NCBI GenBank assembly: GCA_013153915.1
Contig: JAADDL010000017.1
Coordinates: forward strand, 1 to 7,254
Reading direction: 5' to 3'
Source: Campylobacterota bacterium
Lineage (GTDB): Bacteria > Campylobacterota > Campylobacteria > Campylobacterales > JALSKU01
DNA length: 7,254 nt
The position numbers and the translations under genes are program-made. Under the pieces are notes generated by a model that saw nothing but the letters and a program-made list of their open reading frames with translations, was not told the origin of the DNA and made no database searches. Positions 1 through 6,129 of this stretch are shown piece after piece (position 1 is the stretch's first letter; each line of letters opens with the position of its first letter).

Positions 1-263
1 TAAGTGTTATAATTACAGTTAGAGCCGTGGGGTTAATTCTAGTGATAGCTTTAATGAGTATACCTACTTACATGGCGGAGAAATTATCGTCCTCTTTATA
101 TAAAATGATGTTAATTTCTATATTTCTAACAATATTTTTTACTGTTATTGGGCTTTTGTTTTCATATTTTTTCGATATAAGCTCAGGGGCAACAATCATT
201 TTAATAGCTTCTATTGCATTTTTTATATTTTTGTTTGTTATGCGTATGGTTAAGTCGGCCTAA
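1..263 (+). CDS. ABC-3 family metal transporter permease (ZnuB/MntB-like), C-terminal fragment
   Basis: The frame is open from the window edge (first full codon at 3) to TAA at 261-263, so this is the last 86 residues of a protein that starts upstream. A GTG at 27 is in frame but has no ribosome site and lies inside a conserved segment, so it is not the start. Three hydrophobic spans are visible, running from the VGLILVIALMSIP segment, through KMMLISIFLTIFFTVIGLLF, to the GATIILIASIAFFIFLF stretch. The VxxVGLxLVxALxxxP pattern and the following DxxSGATIxL motif are typical of the inner-membrane permease of zinc/manganese/iron ABC importers (ABC-3, ZnuB/MntB). The metal cannot be decided from this fragment. 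It ends 9 bases before the end of the convergent response-regulator gene. Confidence 0.85.
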   Translation, partial: SVIITVRAVGLILVIALMSIPTYMAEKLSSSLYKMMLISIFLTIFFTVIGLLFSYFFDISSGATIILIASIAFFIFLFVMRMVKSA

Positions 264-272
264 ACGGCGGTT

Positions 273-704
273 TTAGTCAAAATCGTATCTATCGTCACCT
301 TTTTTTTCAATTTTTTTGATAACATTGTATAATAAATTTGCCAGTTGTTCTATATCTATGGGCTTAAGCAGATATCCATCTACCCCTATCTCTTCGCTAT
401 CTTCAAAATAGTTTGTTTCATTGTGGGCAGAAAGTACGATCAGGGGTATGTTTTTATCGATTTCTCTAATTTTTCTACACAACTCCAGTCCGTTTAATTT
501 CGGCATATTTATATCTGTTAGAACAAGATCGACTTTATGCTCTCTAAATTTATTAAAGCCGTCTTCTCCATCAGTTGATAGTATGATGGTTTGAAAGAAG
601 TCTTCTAGCATCATTGTGGTCATTTCTCTTGTATCCTGATTGTCTTCAACATACAAGATTTTTAAGTTTTTCGAATGCTCTATTAGCTCTTCTAGGTCAA
701 CCAT
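273..704 (-). CDS. Single-domain response regulator (CheY-like receiver)
   Basis: The 143-residue protein consists of one receiver domain (about residues 13-135) with no output domain. The expected active site is present: acidic pair E20-D21 in YVED, phospho-acceptor D64 in LTDINMP, switch S92, aromatic switch Y111 and K114-P115. Only a short charged tail (KKIEKKGDDRYDFD) follows, so it must act by protein contact or relay the phosphate. The ATG at 704 has AGGAG at 711-715 with a 6-base spacer. The start overlaps the stop of the upstream kinase by 8 bases, so the pair is almost certainly co-transcribed and translationally coupled, and this is the likely phosphorylation partner of that kinase. 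Family assignment is firm; the target is unknown. Confidence 0.93.
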   Translation of the reverse strand: MVDLEELIEHSKNLKILYVEDNQDTREMTTMMLEDFFQTIILSTDGEDGFNKFREHKVDLVLTDINMPKLNGLELCRKIREIDKNIPLIVLSAHNETNYFEDSEEIGVDGYLLKPIDIEQLANLLYNVIKKIEKKGDDRYDFD

Positions 705-2871
705 CTTGCTCTCCTAATATTATTTTGAATACCGCTCCAAGTTCGGAATTTTCTACGGTAAGTTTACCGCCGCAGTGGTCTTCTATAATCATTTTACTCA
801 TATAAAGTCCTAGTCCCGTGCCGTCTTTTTTTGTTTTTGTTGAAAAGTAGGGATCAAATATTTTATCCATAATGTCTTCAGGCACTCCTCCCGCGTTATC
901 CTCAATAGTCAGAACATTTCTGTTGCAATGTATCATAATTGCCGGATTTTTGATCTCTTTTTCCACCAATGCGTCTTCAGCATTTTTGATAAGATTTAGC
1001 AATACCTGTTTTAATTCGTTTTCGTAAGTATAAAACTCATAAACCTCTCCCATGCTTTGTATAACTTTTATATTGTTGGTTTTTAAAGAATTTTCGCTAA
1101 TAACCAAAACGCTATCTACCAATTTTTTGTATGTCGTTTTATTTTTTGTTTTGTTGGGCTTAAAGAAGTTTCTAAAATCATCTATGGTGGAACTTAGATG
1201 CAAAGAAAGATTTTTTATTTTTTCCGTAAGTTGTATAGCGGTTTGGGGTTCTAATTTATTAAGTTTCGCTTTTAATATCAAGGTACCGGTAGCGGCGGTG
1301 ATGGCGGAGAGAGGTTGTCTCCATTGGTGAGCTATCATGCTTATCATTTCTCCCATTTGGGCGAGTCTGTATTGTTGTTGCATAAGTTCTTCTTGGACTC
1401 TGTTTTTCTCTTCTTCTTCCAAAATTTTGGCGTTTAGTAGTTCTATCTCGGTTATATCGAGTCTTATGGCTATATATGAATCAATCTCTCCCTTAGAGTT
1501 ATAAAGAGGCTCAACGTTTGCGTATACCCAATAAAATCCCCCGTCTTTTCTTAGATTTTTGATTTTGCCTCTCCATGCTTTTCCCGATTTTATAGTTTTC
1601 CACAACTCTTCAAAAGTTGCCCGAGGGGTGTCGGGATGTCTGACTATATTGTGAGGTTTGCCGATAAGCTCCTCTTTGGTGTAGCCCGATATATCGCAAA
1701 ATGCTTGTGAAACGTCTATAATCTTGCCCGTAAGGTCTGTTGTGGAGCTTATTACGTATTTGTCCATAACCACTCTAAGTCTTTGTTCTTCTTTCGCTAA
1801 CTTTAAAAACGAATCGAGCATGGCTATGAAAACCAAAAAGCTAATTATAACCAAGCATATTATCATATAAAAGAGTCTTTTTGCTTTGGATAATTCCTCA
1901 AGTATATTTTCGGTAGTATTTTTTTCTATATATTTACTTATTGAATCATAAATATCCAATTTTTGAGTCATAGCTTTATACCACTCTTTAGGGTTTAAGT
2001 CCAGGTTTTTCGTAACTATGGAATTTTCCATGCCGGTAACTTTTTGGAAAATATAATTTTTTATACTTTTATTATAAAAATATTTAATACTCGGTGTTGA
2101 ATACTGTAAAAACATAAGCTCGTTTTGTTTTTGGACGGCTATTAGATTGGTAAATTTTATGAGATTTTGAAGATCAAGATTTTTATAGGATAGTATCGCT
2201 ACCCCTCTTGCTCTTTCGATACCCGCATATTCTTTTAGATACAAAAAATGGCTATACGCTAAAATATCTTGGGTTATTTTCGGAACATGGGAGCTTTTCG
2301 CGATATCTACGATGATAGAGAGTAATAATTTGTTAAAAAACGAGTAGCTTTTTATAGTTTGATCGGCATTTAGCTTGTTGTTATCGACTTGTTTTCTAAC
2401 AGACTCTATGTTTTTTAATTTTGATAAAATTTGTACCACGGAGCTTCCGAAAATATTATCGGATCTTTTTAAATCTATCTTGGATAACTGTTCTTCCAGG
2501 GCTTTTATCTGCCTATCGCTGACTTTTCTTTGAAATATCAAATCTTTTTTAAATCTCTCTTTTTGGTCGGAGAGATATCCTATAGATAGTCCTCTTTCTC
2601 GCTGGAGAGAGTGTATTATGTTTGATATGTTGTTACTAATAAGAACTTTCGTATGCAATCTATTGAGAGAGACGATTTTGGAATAATAGAGACTTATGAT
2701 GAGTGCGCCGAAAATAATCAAAATACTCATCAAGCCGAAAGTAGGCATTAAAAATCTAAGTTTGGACGAAACCTTATTAAACACTTTGTCTAACCTTTGT
2801 CTATTTTGCATAGCTTTTTTATGATAAAAAATCTTAAAAAAATCACCAATCTTCTTTTTATCAATCATCAT
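697..2871 (-). CDS. Sensor histidine kinase with NIT periplasmic domain and Aer-like PAS domain
   Basis: Numbering is from ATG 2871 (724 residues). A basic N-terminus leads to TM1 (about 40-63), a periplasmic region (about 64-332) and TM2 (about 333-354). The periplasmic part carries NIT-domain hallmarks (LQRERGLS with E92-G94, then GIERARG at 217-223), known from nitrate/nitrite sensors such as NasR. A PAS domain (about 369-477) contains PHNIVRHPDTP (406-416), W424 and W433, strikingly like the FAD-binding PAS of the Aer receptor. A coiled coil (about 478-507) precedes the H-box AHQWRQPL (H515), N-box N630, the DNAGG loop from D658, the DPYFS box (672-677) and GTGLGL (684-689), so all catalytic motifs are intact. 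The frame can begin at TTG 2880, but two ATGs (2871, 2868) follow at once; none has a clear Shine-Dalgarno, and ATG 2871 is chosen. It overlaps the receiver gene by 8 bases. The ligand is inferred from family. Confidence 0.93.
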   Translation of the reverse strand: MMIDKKKIGDFFKIFYHKKAMQNRQRLDKVFNKVSSKLRFLMPTFGLMSILIIFGALIISLYYSKIVSLNRLHTKVLISNNISNIIHSLQRERGLSIGYLSDQKERFKKDLIFQRKVSDRQIKALEEQLSKIDLKRSDNIFGSSVVQILSKLKNIESVRKQVDNNKLNADQTIKSYSFFNKLLLSIIVDIAKSSHVPKITQDILAYSHFLYLKEYAGIERARGVAILSYKNLDLQNLIKFTNLIAVQKQNELMFLQYSTPSIKYFYNKSIKNYIFQKVTGMENSIVTKNLDLNPKEWYKAMTQKLDIYDSISKYIEKNTTENILEELSKAKRLFYMIICLVIISFLVFIAMLDSFLKLAKEEQRLRVVMDKYVISSTTDLTGKIIDVSQAFCDISGYTKEELIGKPHNIVRHPDTPRATFEELWKTIKSGKAWRGKIKNLRKDGGFYWVYANVEPLYNSKGEIDSYIAIRLDITEIELLNAKILEEEEKNRVQEELMQQQYRLAQMGEMISMIAHQWRQPLSAITAATGTLILKAKLNKLEPQTAIQLTEKIKNLSLHLSSTIDDFRNFFKPNKTKNKTTYKKLVDSVLVISENSLKTNNIKVIQSMGEVYEFYTYENELKQVLLNLIKNAEDALVEKEIKNPAIMIHCNRNVLTIEDNAGGVPEDIMDKIFDPYFSTKTKKDGTGLGLYMSKMIIEDHCGGKLTVENSELGAVFKIILGEQDG

Positions 2872-2875
2872 AAAT

Positions 2876-2917
2876 ATCAACCGTTTTATTTGTATCTATA
2901 AAATAAAATCGGTTGAT
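2876..2917. promoter_or_regulatory. Imperfect palindrome / hairpin abutting the kinase start
   Basis: Arms 2876-2891 and 2901-2917 pair over 16 bp (ATCAACCG then TTTTATTT) with one bulged T at 2909 and a 9-base loop at 2892-2900. It lies 4 bases upstream of the preferred kinase ATG and covers the alternative TTG. On the - strand its loop holds TATAGA (2900-2895), a possible -10 box. It may therefore be a DNA operator over the kinase promoter, or an RNA hairpin that limits translation or ends the upstream ABC transcript. There is no clean U-tract after it on the - strand, so a simple terminator is less likely. Confidence 0.5.
2895..2900 (-). promoter_or_regulatory. Candidate -10 box for the kinase/response-regulator pair
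   Basis: On the - strand TATAGA follows a T-rich stretch (ATTTTATTTTATAGATAC), the arrangement seen in Campylobacterota sigma-70 promoters, which often lack a recognisable -35. Transcription from here would start close to 2888 and give a leader of about 17 bases. It lies in the loop of the palindrome at 2876-2917. The rest of the 94-base gap between kinase and ABC gene is AT-rich, and I see no other clear signal in it. Confidence 0.3.
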
Positions 2918-2974
2918 AACACTTTATCTTTAATAATAAGTGAATTTTTTTGCAAATAATTTTATATTTAAATT

Positions 2975-3712
2975 TTAGTGTTGTAAAATTTCACTTAAAA
3001 ATTTCTTTGCCCTGTCCGTTTTAGGGTTATTGAAAAATTCGTTCGGCGTATCCTCTTCTACGATAACTCCGTTATCCATAAAAACTATCCTATCGCTAAC
3101 CTCTTTGGCAAATCCCATCTCATGAGTGACGCAAACTATCGTATAGTTTTCTTTGGCTAACTCTTTCATAACATCCAAAACTTCGCCTATCATTTCGGGA
3201 TCGAGTGCCGAAGTGGGTTCATCAAAAAGGATGATTTTGGGCTTCATAGCCAAAGTTCTAGCTATCGCAACCCTTTGCTTTTGTCCTCCGCTAAGTTCGC
3301 TTGGGTACTTATCGGCTTGATGAGGTATTTTTACTCTCTCAAGTAGCTCCATTGCAAGTTTTTGGGCTTCGCTTTTCGGGATACCCCTAACTTTTATCGG
3401 CGCTATCATGATATTTTCGATGATTGAGAGATGGGGAAAAAGATTGAAGTGCTGAAAGACCATTCCCACTTCTTCTCGTATCTTATTTACATTGACTTTT
3501 TTGTCGTTTATATCCATACCGTCTACTATGATTTTGCCTTCATCGATATCTTCGAGTTTGTTGATACATCTAATAAGGGTGGATTTTCCGCTCCCGCTCG
3601 GTCCGCAGACAACTACCACTTCGCCCTTTTTTACCTTAAAGTTTATATTTTTCAATGCATGAAAAGATCCGAAATATTTATTGACGTTTATCATCTCGAT
3701 CATATAATCCAT
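2975..3712 (-). CDS. Polar amino acid ABC transporter ATP-binding protein (GlnQ/HisP-like)
   Basis: The 245-residue length is normal for the GlnQ/HisP family of ATPases, which power uptake of amino acids such as glutamine, glutamate, aspartate or histidine on the cytoplasmic face of the inner membrane. All motifs are intact: Walker A GPSGSGKST (37-45), Q-loop Q87 in VFQHFNLFPH, signature LSGGQ (140-144), Walker B ILFDEP with D164-E165, D-loop SALD (168-171) and H-loop H197 in THEMG. The FNLFPHLS and TSALDPE wording is characteristic of the polar-amino-acid subfamily; the exact substrate cannot be read from the ATPase. ATG 3712 has AGGAG at 3720-3724 with a 7-base spacer. No cognate permease or binding protein is adjacent: a divergent AAA+ gene lies upstream and the kinase downstream, so it is an orphan in this window. 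Confidence 0.93.
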   Translation of the reverse strand: MDYMIEMINVNKYFGSFHALKNINFKVKKGEVVVVCGPSGSGKSTLIRCINKLEDIDEGKIIVDGMDINDKKVNVNKIREEVGMVFQHFNLFPHLSIIENIMIAPIKVRGIPKSEAQKLAMELLERVKIPHQADKYPSELSGGQKQRVAIARTLAMKPKIILFDEPTSALDPEMIGEVLDVMKELAKENYTIVCVTHEMGFAKEVSDRIVFMDNGVIVEEDTPNEFFNNPKTDRAKKFLSEILQH

Positions 3713-3737
3713 ATCTTATCTCCTTAAGCAAAATTGT

Positions 3738-3743
3738 AATATA
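3738..3743 (-). promoter_or_regulatory. Candidate -10 box for the amino acid ABC ATPase gene
   Basis: On the - strand TATATT occurs 19 bases or so before the ribosome site of the ABC ATPase gene, at a spacing that would give a leader of about 19 bases. It overlaps the -10 box of the opposite-strand AAA+ gene, so the two promoters share the same 53-base divergent gap. No -35 box is evident. Confidence 0.4.
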
Positions 3744-3745
3744 AT
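3740..3745 (+). promoter_or_regulatory. Candidate -10 box (TATAAT) for the AAA+ gene
   Basis: A perfect TATAAT lies 20-30 bases before the possible start codons of the AAA+ gene, preceded by TTG-TAA bases but no recognisable -35 box, as is usual for Campylobacterota. It would give a short leader ending in the TAAGG ribosome site at 3762-3766. Confidence 0.5.
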
Positions 3746-3765
3746 AATGATTAAACTCATATAAG

Positions 3766-5511
3766 GTGAAGTTGTTGAAATACTTAATAGATTTTTTGAA
3801 GTGCGACAATGTACGAGATAGCCAAATTTTTTCTCACTTAAAGTGTAGTGAAGAGGAGGCTAAAATCTTGAAGGCGCTGACCGAAAAATATGTTGACGGC
3901 ATAGAAGACATAAACGTTTCGGCTCTTTTGAGGGAGTTGTATCAAAGTGAAGATTATGAATATATCTATAAAGTCGAGAAGATAAAAAATCTTCTTGAAC
4001 TGGGTTGGCTGGTTAAAAATTCGATTACGGGGATAAAAAATATAGAGTCTTCTACTCCCGAACTTTTAAATATAAATATAGCCCTTAGCGGTACGTTTTT
4101 TAAACTTTTGGAAGAGGGAAATTTCAAATTTAAACTTCCCGACAAGTCACCTTATCTTGATCATCTTGAGTATCTAAAGGATCAATTTTTAAGGATAGAA
4201 CTTTATCAAAAGTTATCCGTTCTTAGGGGAAGCTTTCAAGAGTCCTCTCCGAATATCAATCGCTTAAAAGAGCGCCTTTTGCTACTTGAAAATAGGATAA
4301 AAGAGAGGCTGGAGTTGAGCTCTTGTGATCTGCCTGTAGAAGAGATTTTTAAAGAGTATGATTTAAGCGAAAAAGAAAAAATCATATTTTTCGCTCTTTT
4401 AAAAGAAGAGTATAACTCAGATATAGAGAGCTTAAGAGATATGAATGCGCTAATCGAACTAACGAGCAAAGACGAATACGAAAAGATCAAAAATAGGGCA
4501 TTACTTGAAGAGGGGTCAAAGCTGATAGAAAACGCTATTGTGGATTTTGACGAGATGTTGACAGCGTTTGGAGGCGTTACTAGAAGTTTTTATATTAACG
4601 AAGATATACTTCAAAAAATCATAAGACCTAAAAAAGAGAAAAAAAATAAAAGAATCAAACTCTCCTCTTTAATAAAAGAGCAAGATATTTTCGAGCTGAT
4701 AGAGCCAAAGACTACCATAGACGATGTTGTTTTACATCCAAAGACTGAAAAGATTTTGAGAAATATTTTAAAAAGGATGGATAGAAAAGTCGTCAACAGA
4801 TTAAAAGAGTGGGGAGTGATAGATAAAAAAAGAGGGCTTGAGACAAGAATTATATTTTACGGACCTCCGGGGACGGGAAAAACAATGACGGCACTATCTT
4901 TAGCAAAATCTTTGAAAAGAAGCGTTTTAAATTTCGATTGTTCTAAAATACTCTCTCAATATGTAGGAGAGAGCGAAAAGAATGTTAGAAAGATTTTCGA
5001 TACCTATGAGGATTTGGCAAAAAAGACGAAAAGCTCTCCCGTTTTACTTTTAAACGAAGCGGATCAATTTTTAAGCTCTAGATCAAGCGGAGCAAACAGT
5101 AGCGCCGATAAGATGCATAACCAAATGCAAAATATCTTTCTTGATAAGATAGAAAATTTCGGAGGTATTTTAATAGCGACAACAAACTTACTTGAAAATA
5201 TAGATCCTGCATTTTCAAGAAGATTTGACTATAAGATAGAGTTTAAAAAGCCCGATTTCAAACAAAGGGTTATGCTTTTTAGAAAAAATTTACCCGAAAA
5301 CGCCTACTATGAAGATGCATTTGATATAGAAGAGTTGGCAAAATTTCCTTTGACGGGAGGGCAAATCAAAGTCGTGATAAAAAATACCGCTTTAAATGTT
5401 GCCGTCAAAGATGAACCGCTTTTTACGATGGAGGAGTTTAAAAGTGTTATCCAAAGAGAGCTTTCAGGCTCTTTTGGGGAGAATAGTTCGGTAGGTTTTG
5501 TTGTTACATAA
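3766..5511 (+). CDS. AAA+ family ATPase of unknown function with duplicated helical N-terminal region
   Basis: Up to 581 residues, numbered from GTG 3766. That GTG overlaps the apparent Shine-Dalgarno TAAGG (3762-3766), so TTG 3772 or 3775 is probably the true start; no in-frame ATG is near. The C-terminal half is a classical AAA module (COG0464-like): Walker A GPPGTGKT (366-373), pore-loop YVG (399-401), a Walker B reading LLLNEAD (N430 E431) where the usual Asp is Asn, sensor 1 in ATTN (N474), arginine fingers R485-R486 in SRRFD, and a sensor 2 region LTGGQIK (529-535). The N-terminal about 300 residues are helical and charged, and residues 28-85 resemble 201-257, suggesting duplication of a domain, perhaps of winged-helix or helical type. 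Such proteins remodel or unfold partner proteins or complexes by ATP hydrolysis; the substrate is unknown. It is transcribed towards nuoA but separated from it by 228 bases. Confidence 0.88.
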   Translation: MKLLKYLIDFLKCDNVRDSQIFSHLKCSEEEAKILKALTEKYVDGIEDINVSALLRELYQSEDYEYIYKVEKIKNLLELGWLVKNSITGIKNIESSTPELLNINIALSGTFFKLLEEGNFKFKLPDKSPYLDHLEYLKDQFLRIELYQKLSVLRGSFQESSPNINRLKERLLLLENRIKERLELSSCDLPVEEIFKEYDLSEKEKIIFFALLKEEYNSDIESLRDMNALIELTSKDEYEKIKNRALLEEGSKLIENAIVDFDEMLTAFGGVTRSFYINEDILQKIIRPKKEKKNKRIKLSSLIKEQDIFELIEPKTTIDDVVLHPKTEKILRNILKRMDRKVVNRLKEWGVIDKKRGLETRIIFYGPPGTGKTMTALSLAKSLKRSVLNFDCSKILSQYVGESEKNVRKIFDTYEDLAKKTKSSPVLLLNEADQFLSSRSSGANSSADKMHNQMQNIFLDKIENFGGILIATTNLLENIDPAFSRRFDYKIEFKKPDFKQRVMLFRKNLPENAYYEDAFDIEELAKFPLTGGQIKVVIKNTALNVAVKDEPLFTMEEFKSVIQRELSGSFGENSSVGFVVT

Positions 5512-5518
5512 AGTAACA
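5502..5518. promoter_or_regulatory. Palindrome TGTTAC-N5-GTAACA, copy 1 (candidate operator)
   Basis: A perfect 6+6 dyad, TGTTAC ATAAA GTAACA, spans the last codons and the TAA stop (5509-5511) of the AAA+ gene. A second, inverted copy lies at 5614-5630. Two-fold symmetry and the recurrence suggest a binding site for a dimeric regulator acting on the nuo operon. As RNA it could also form a small hairpin followed by only TTTCT, a poor terminator. Confidence 0.45.
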
Positions 5519-5598
5519 TTTCTGTATATTCCATATTATATTGTTTTAGACTCCCTTTTGTTGAAGCGATTTAATGGATAATTGTATGGATTTGAAAT

Positions 5599-5616
5599 AC
5601 AAAAAACATTTTTTGT
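5599..5616. repeat. A-tract/T-tract perfect palindrome
   Basis: ACAAAAAA-CA-TTTTTTGT is a perfect 8+8 inverted repeat with a 2-base centre, overlapping the left edge of the second operator-like palindrome. A loop of two bases makes an RNA hairpin unlikely; A/T tracts of this type bend DNA and could position a regulator or act as an upstream promoter element. Confidence 0.4.
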
Positions 5617-5630
5617 AACTTTATGTAACA
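5614..5630. promoter_or_regulatory. Palindrome TGTAAC-N5-GTAACA, copy 2 (candidate operator)
   Basis: TGTAAC TTTAT GTAACA shares 13 bases (ACTTTATGTAACA, 5618-5630) with the reverse complement of copy 1 (TGTTACATAAAGT, 5502-5514); one base of its left arm departs from perfect symmetry. It lies about 70 bases upstream of the candidate nuo -10 box, and its centre is 112 bases from that of copy 1. Confidence 0.45.
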
Positions 5631-5648
5631 CAAATACCATCTATTTTG

Positions 5649-5701
5649 ATATTTTTTATAAGTTTTATATATGAAATAAGAATATTTTTTATTTTTATAT
5701 A
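5649..5701 (+). repeat. Imperfect tandem direct repeat in the nuo promoter region
   Basis: ATATTTTTTAT-AAG-TTTTATATA (5649-5671) recurs as ATATTTTTTAT-TTTTATATA (5682-5701), identical except for a 3-base deletion, with a start-to-start distance of 33 bases. Each copy places a T-rich block before TATATA, so the duplication may give two staggered -10-like elements. Low-complexity AT sequence makes chance similarity possible. Confidence 0.45.
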
Positions 5702-5703
5702 GT
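5698..5703 (+). promoter_or_regulatory. Candidate -10 box for the nuo operon
   Basis: TATAGT follows a long T-rich run (ATATTTTTTATTTTTATA), matching the T-rich-plus--10 architecture of Campylobacterota promoters. Transcription would start near 5710 and give a leader of about 30 bases carrying AAGGGG at 5727-5732. Apart from this, the two operator-like palindromes and the repeats, the 228-base gap between the AAA+ gene and nuoA shows no gene. Confidence 0.45.
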
Positions 5704-5739
5704 ATCATGTCGCAATAATTATTTTCAAGGGGTAATATT

Positions 5740-6129
5740 ATGGAACATATGAATTTCGCTCATCCCTATTTTGGAGCGTTTATATTTTTACTATTAAGTT
5801 CCGTAGCTTTTTTCGTCACGACCGTGTTGGCCAGATGGGTAAGCAGAAAGCTTGCGAGACTCGATACGGAGAAATTGAAGCTGACGATATACGAGTGCGG
5901 ACCGGAAGTAACGAAACAACCCAATAAAATCTCGGCACAATTTTATCTTTTTGCGCTTTTGTTTATACTTTTCGATGTGGAGATAATATTTATGTTTCCT
6001 TGGGCTATCGACTTTAAAGTCTTAGGAATGTTCGGTTTTGTCGAAATGATTTCATTTATAATACTACTTGCCATAGGTTTTGTCTATGCGTGGAAAAAAG
6101 GAGCTTTGGAATGGCACAGCATAAAGTAA
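5740..6129 (+). CDS. nuoA: NADH-quinone oxidoreductase (complex I) subunit A
   Basis: NuoA is a small membrane subunit of respiratory complex I, sited at the junction between the peripheral arm and the proton-pumping arm. The 129-residue protein is of normal size and has three membrane spans (about 11-31, 67-88, 97-117). The conserved loop YECGPE (51-56, with the C53 known from the family) leads to SAQFYLFALLFILFDVE with D79 and E81, then FPWA, all diagnostic of NuoA. ATG 5740 has AAGGGG at 5727-5732 with a 7-base spacer; a second ATG at 5749 is less well placed. It is the first gene of the operon, preceded by a 228-base regulatory region. Its last 19 bases overlap nuoB, whose ribosome site (GGAG, 6100-6103) lies inside this gene. 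Confidence 0.97.
   Translation: MEHMNFAHPYFGAFIFLLLSSVAFFVTTVLARWVSRKLARLDTEKLKLTIYECGPEVTKQPNKISAQFYLFALLFILFDVEIIFMFPWAIDFKVLGMFGFVEMISFIILLAIGFVYAWKKGALEWHSIK

Noticed and set aside
260..276. Small hairpin CTAAAC-GGCG-GTTTTAG between the convergent permease and response-regulator genes, as a bidirectional terminator.
   Set aside because: Only six pairs with a bulge, little GC in the stem and no U-run directly after it on either strand.
1052..1330. Open frame on the + strand opposite the kinase catalytic region.
   Set aside because: The - strand protein there has intact H-box and ATPase-domain residues; the opposite frame has no recognisable family and no ribosome site.
2872..2880. TTG 2880 as the kinase start.
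   Set aside because: It lies within the palindrome arm, has no Shine-Dalgarno and adds only three residues before two ATG codons; it cannot be strictly excluded.
5502..5522. TGTTAC-ATAAA-GTAACA plus TTTCT as an intrinsic terminator of the AAA+ gene.
   Set aside because: The stem is only 6 bp, AT-rich, and the following T-run is short; the inverted second copy fits a protein-binding site better.
5574..5618. Tiny open frame (ATG to TAA, 14 codons) in the gap upstream of nuoA.
   Set aside because: No ribosome site, very short, and it runs through the A/T palindrome; nothing suggests translation.
6090..6110. GTG 6090 as the start of nuoB.
   Set aside because: ATG 6111 has a strong AAAAAGGAG at ideal spacing and gives the normal NuoB N-terminus.
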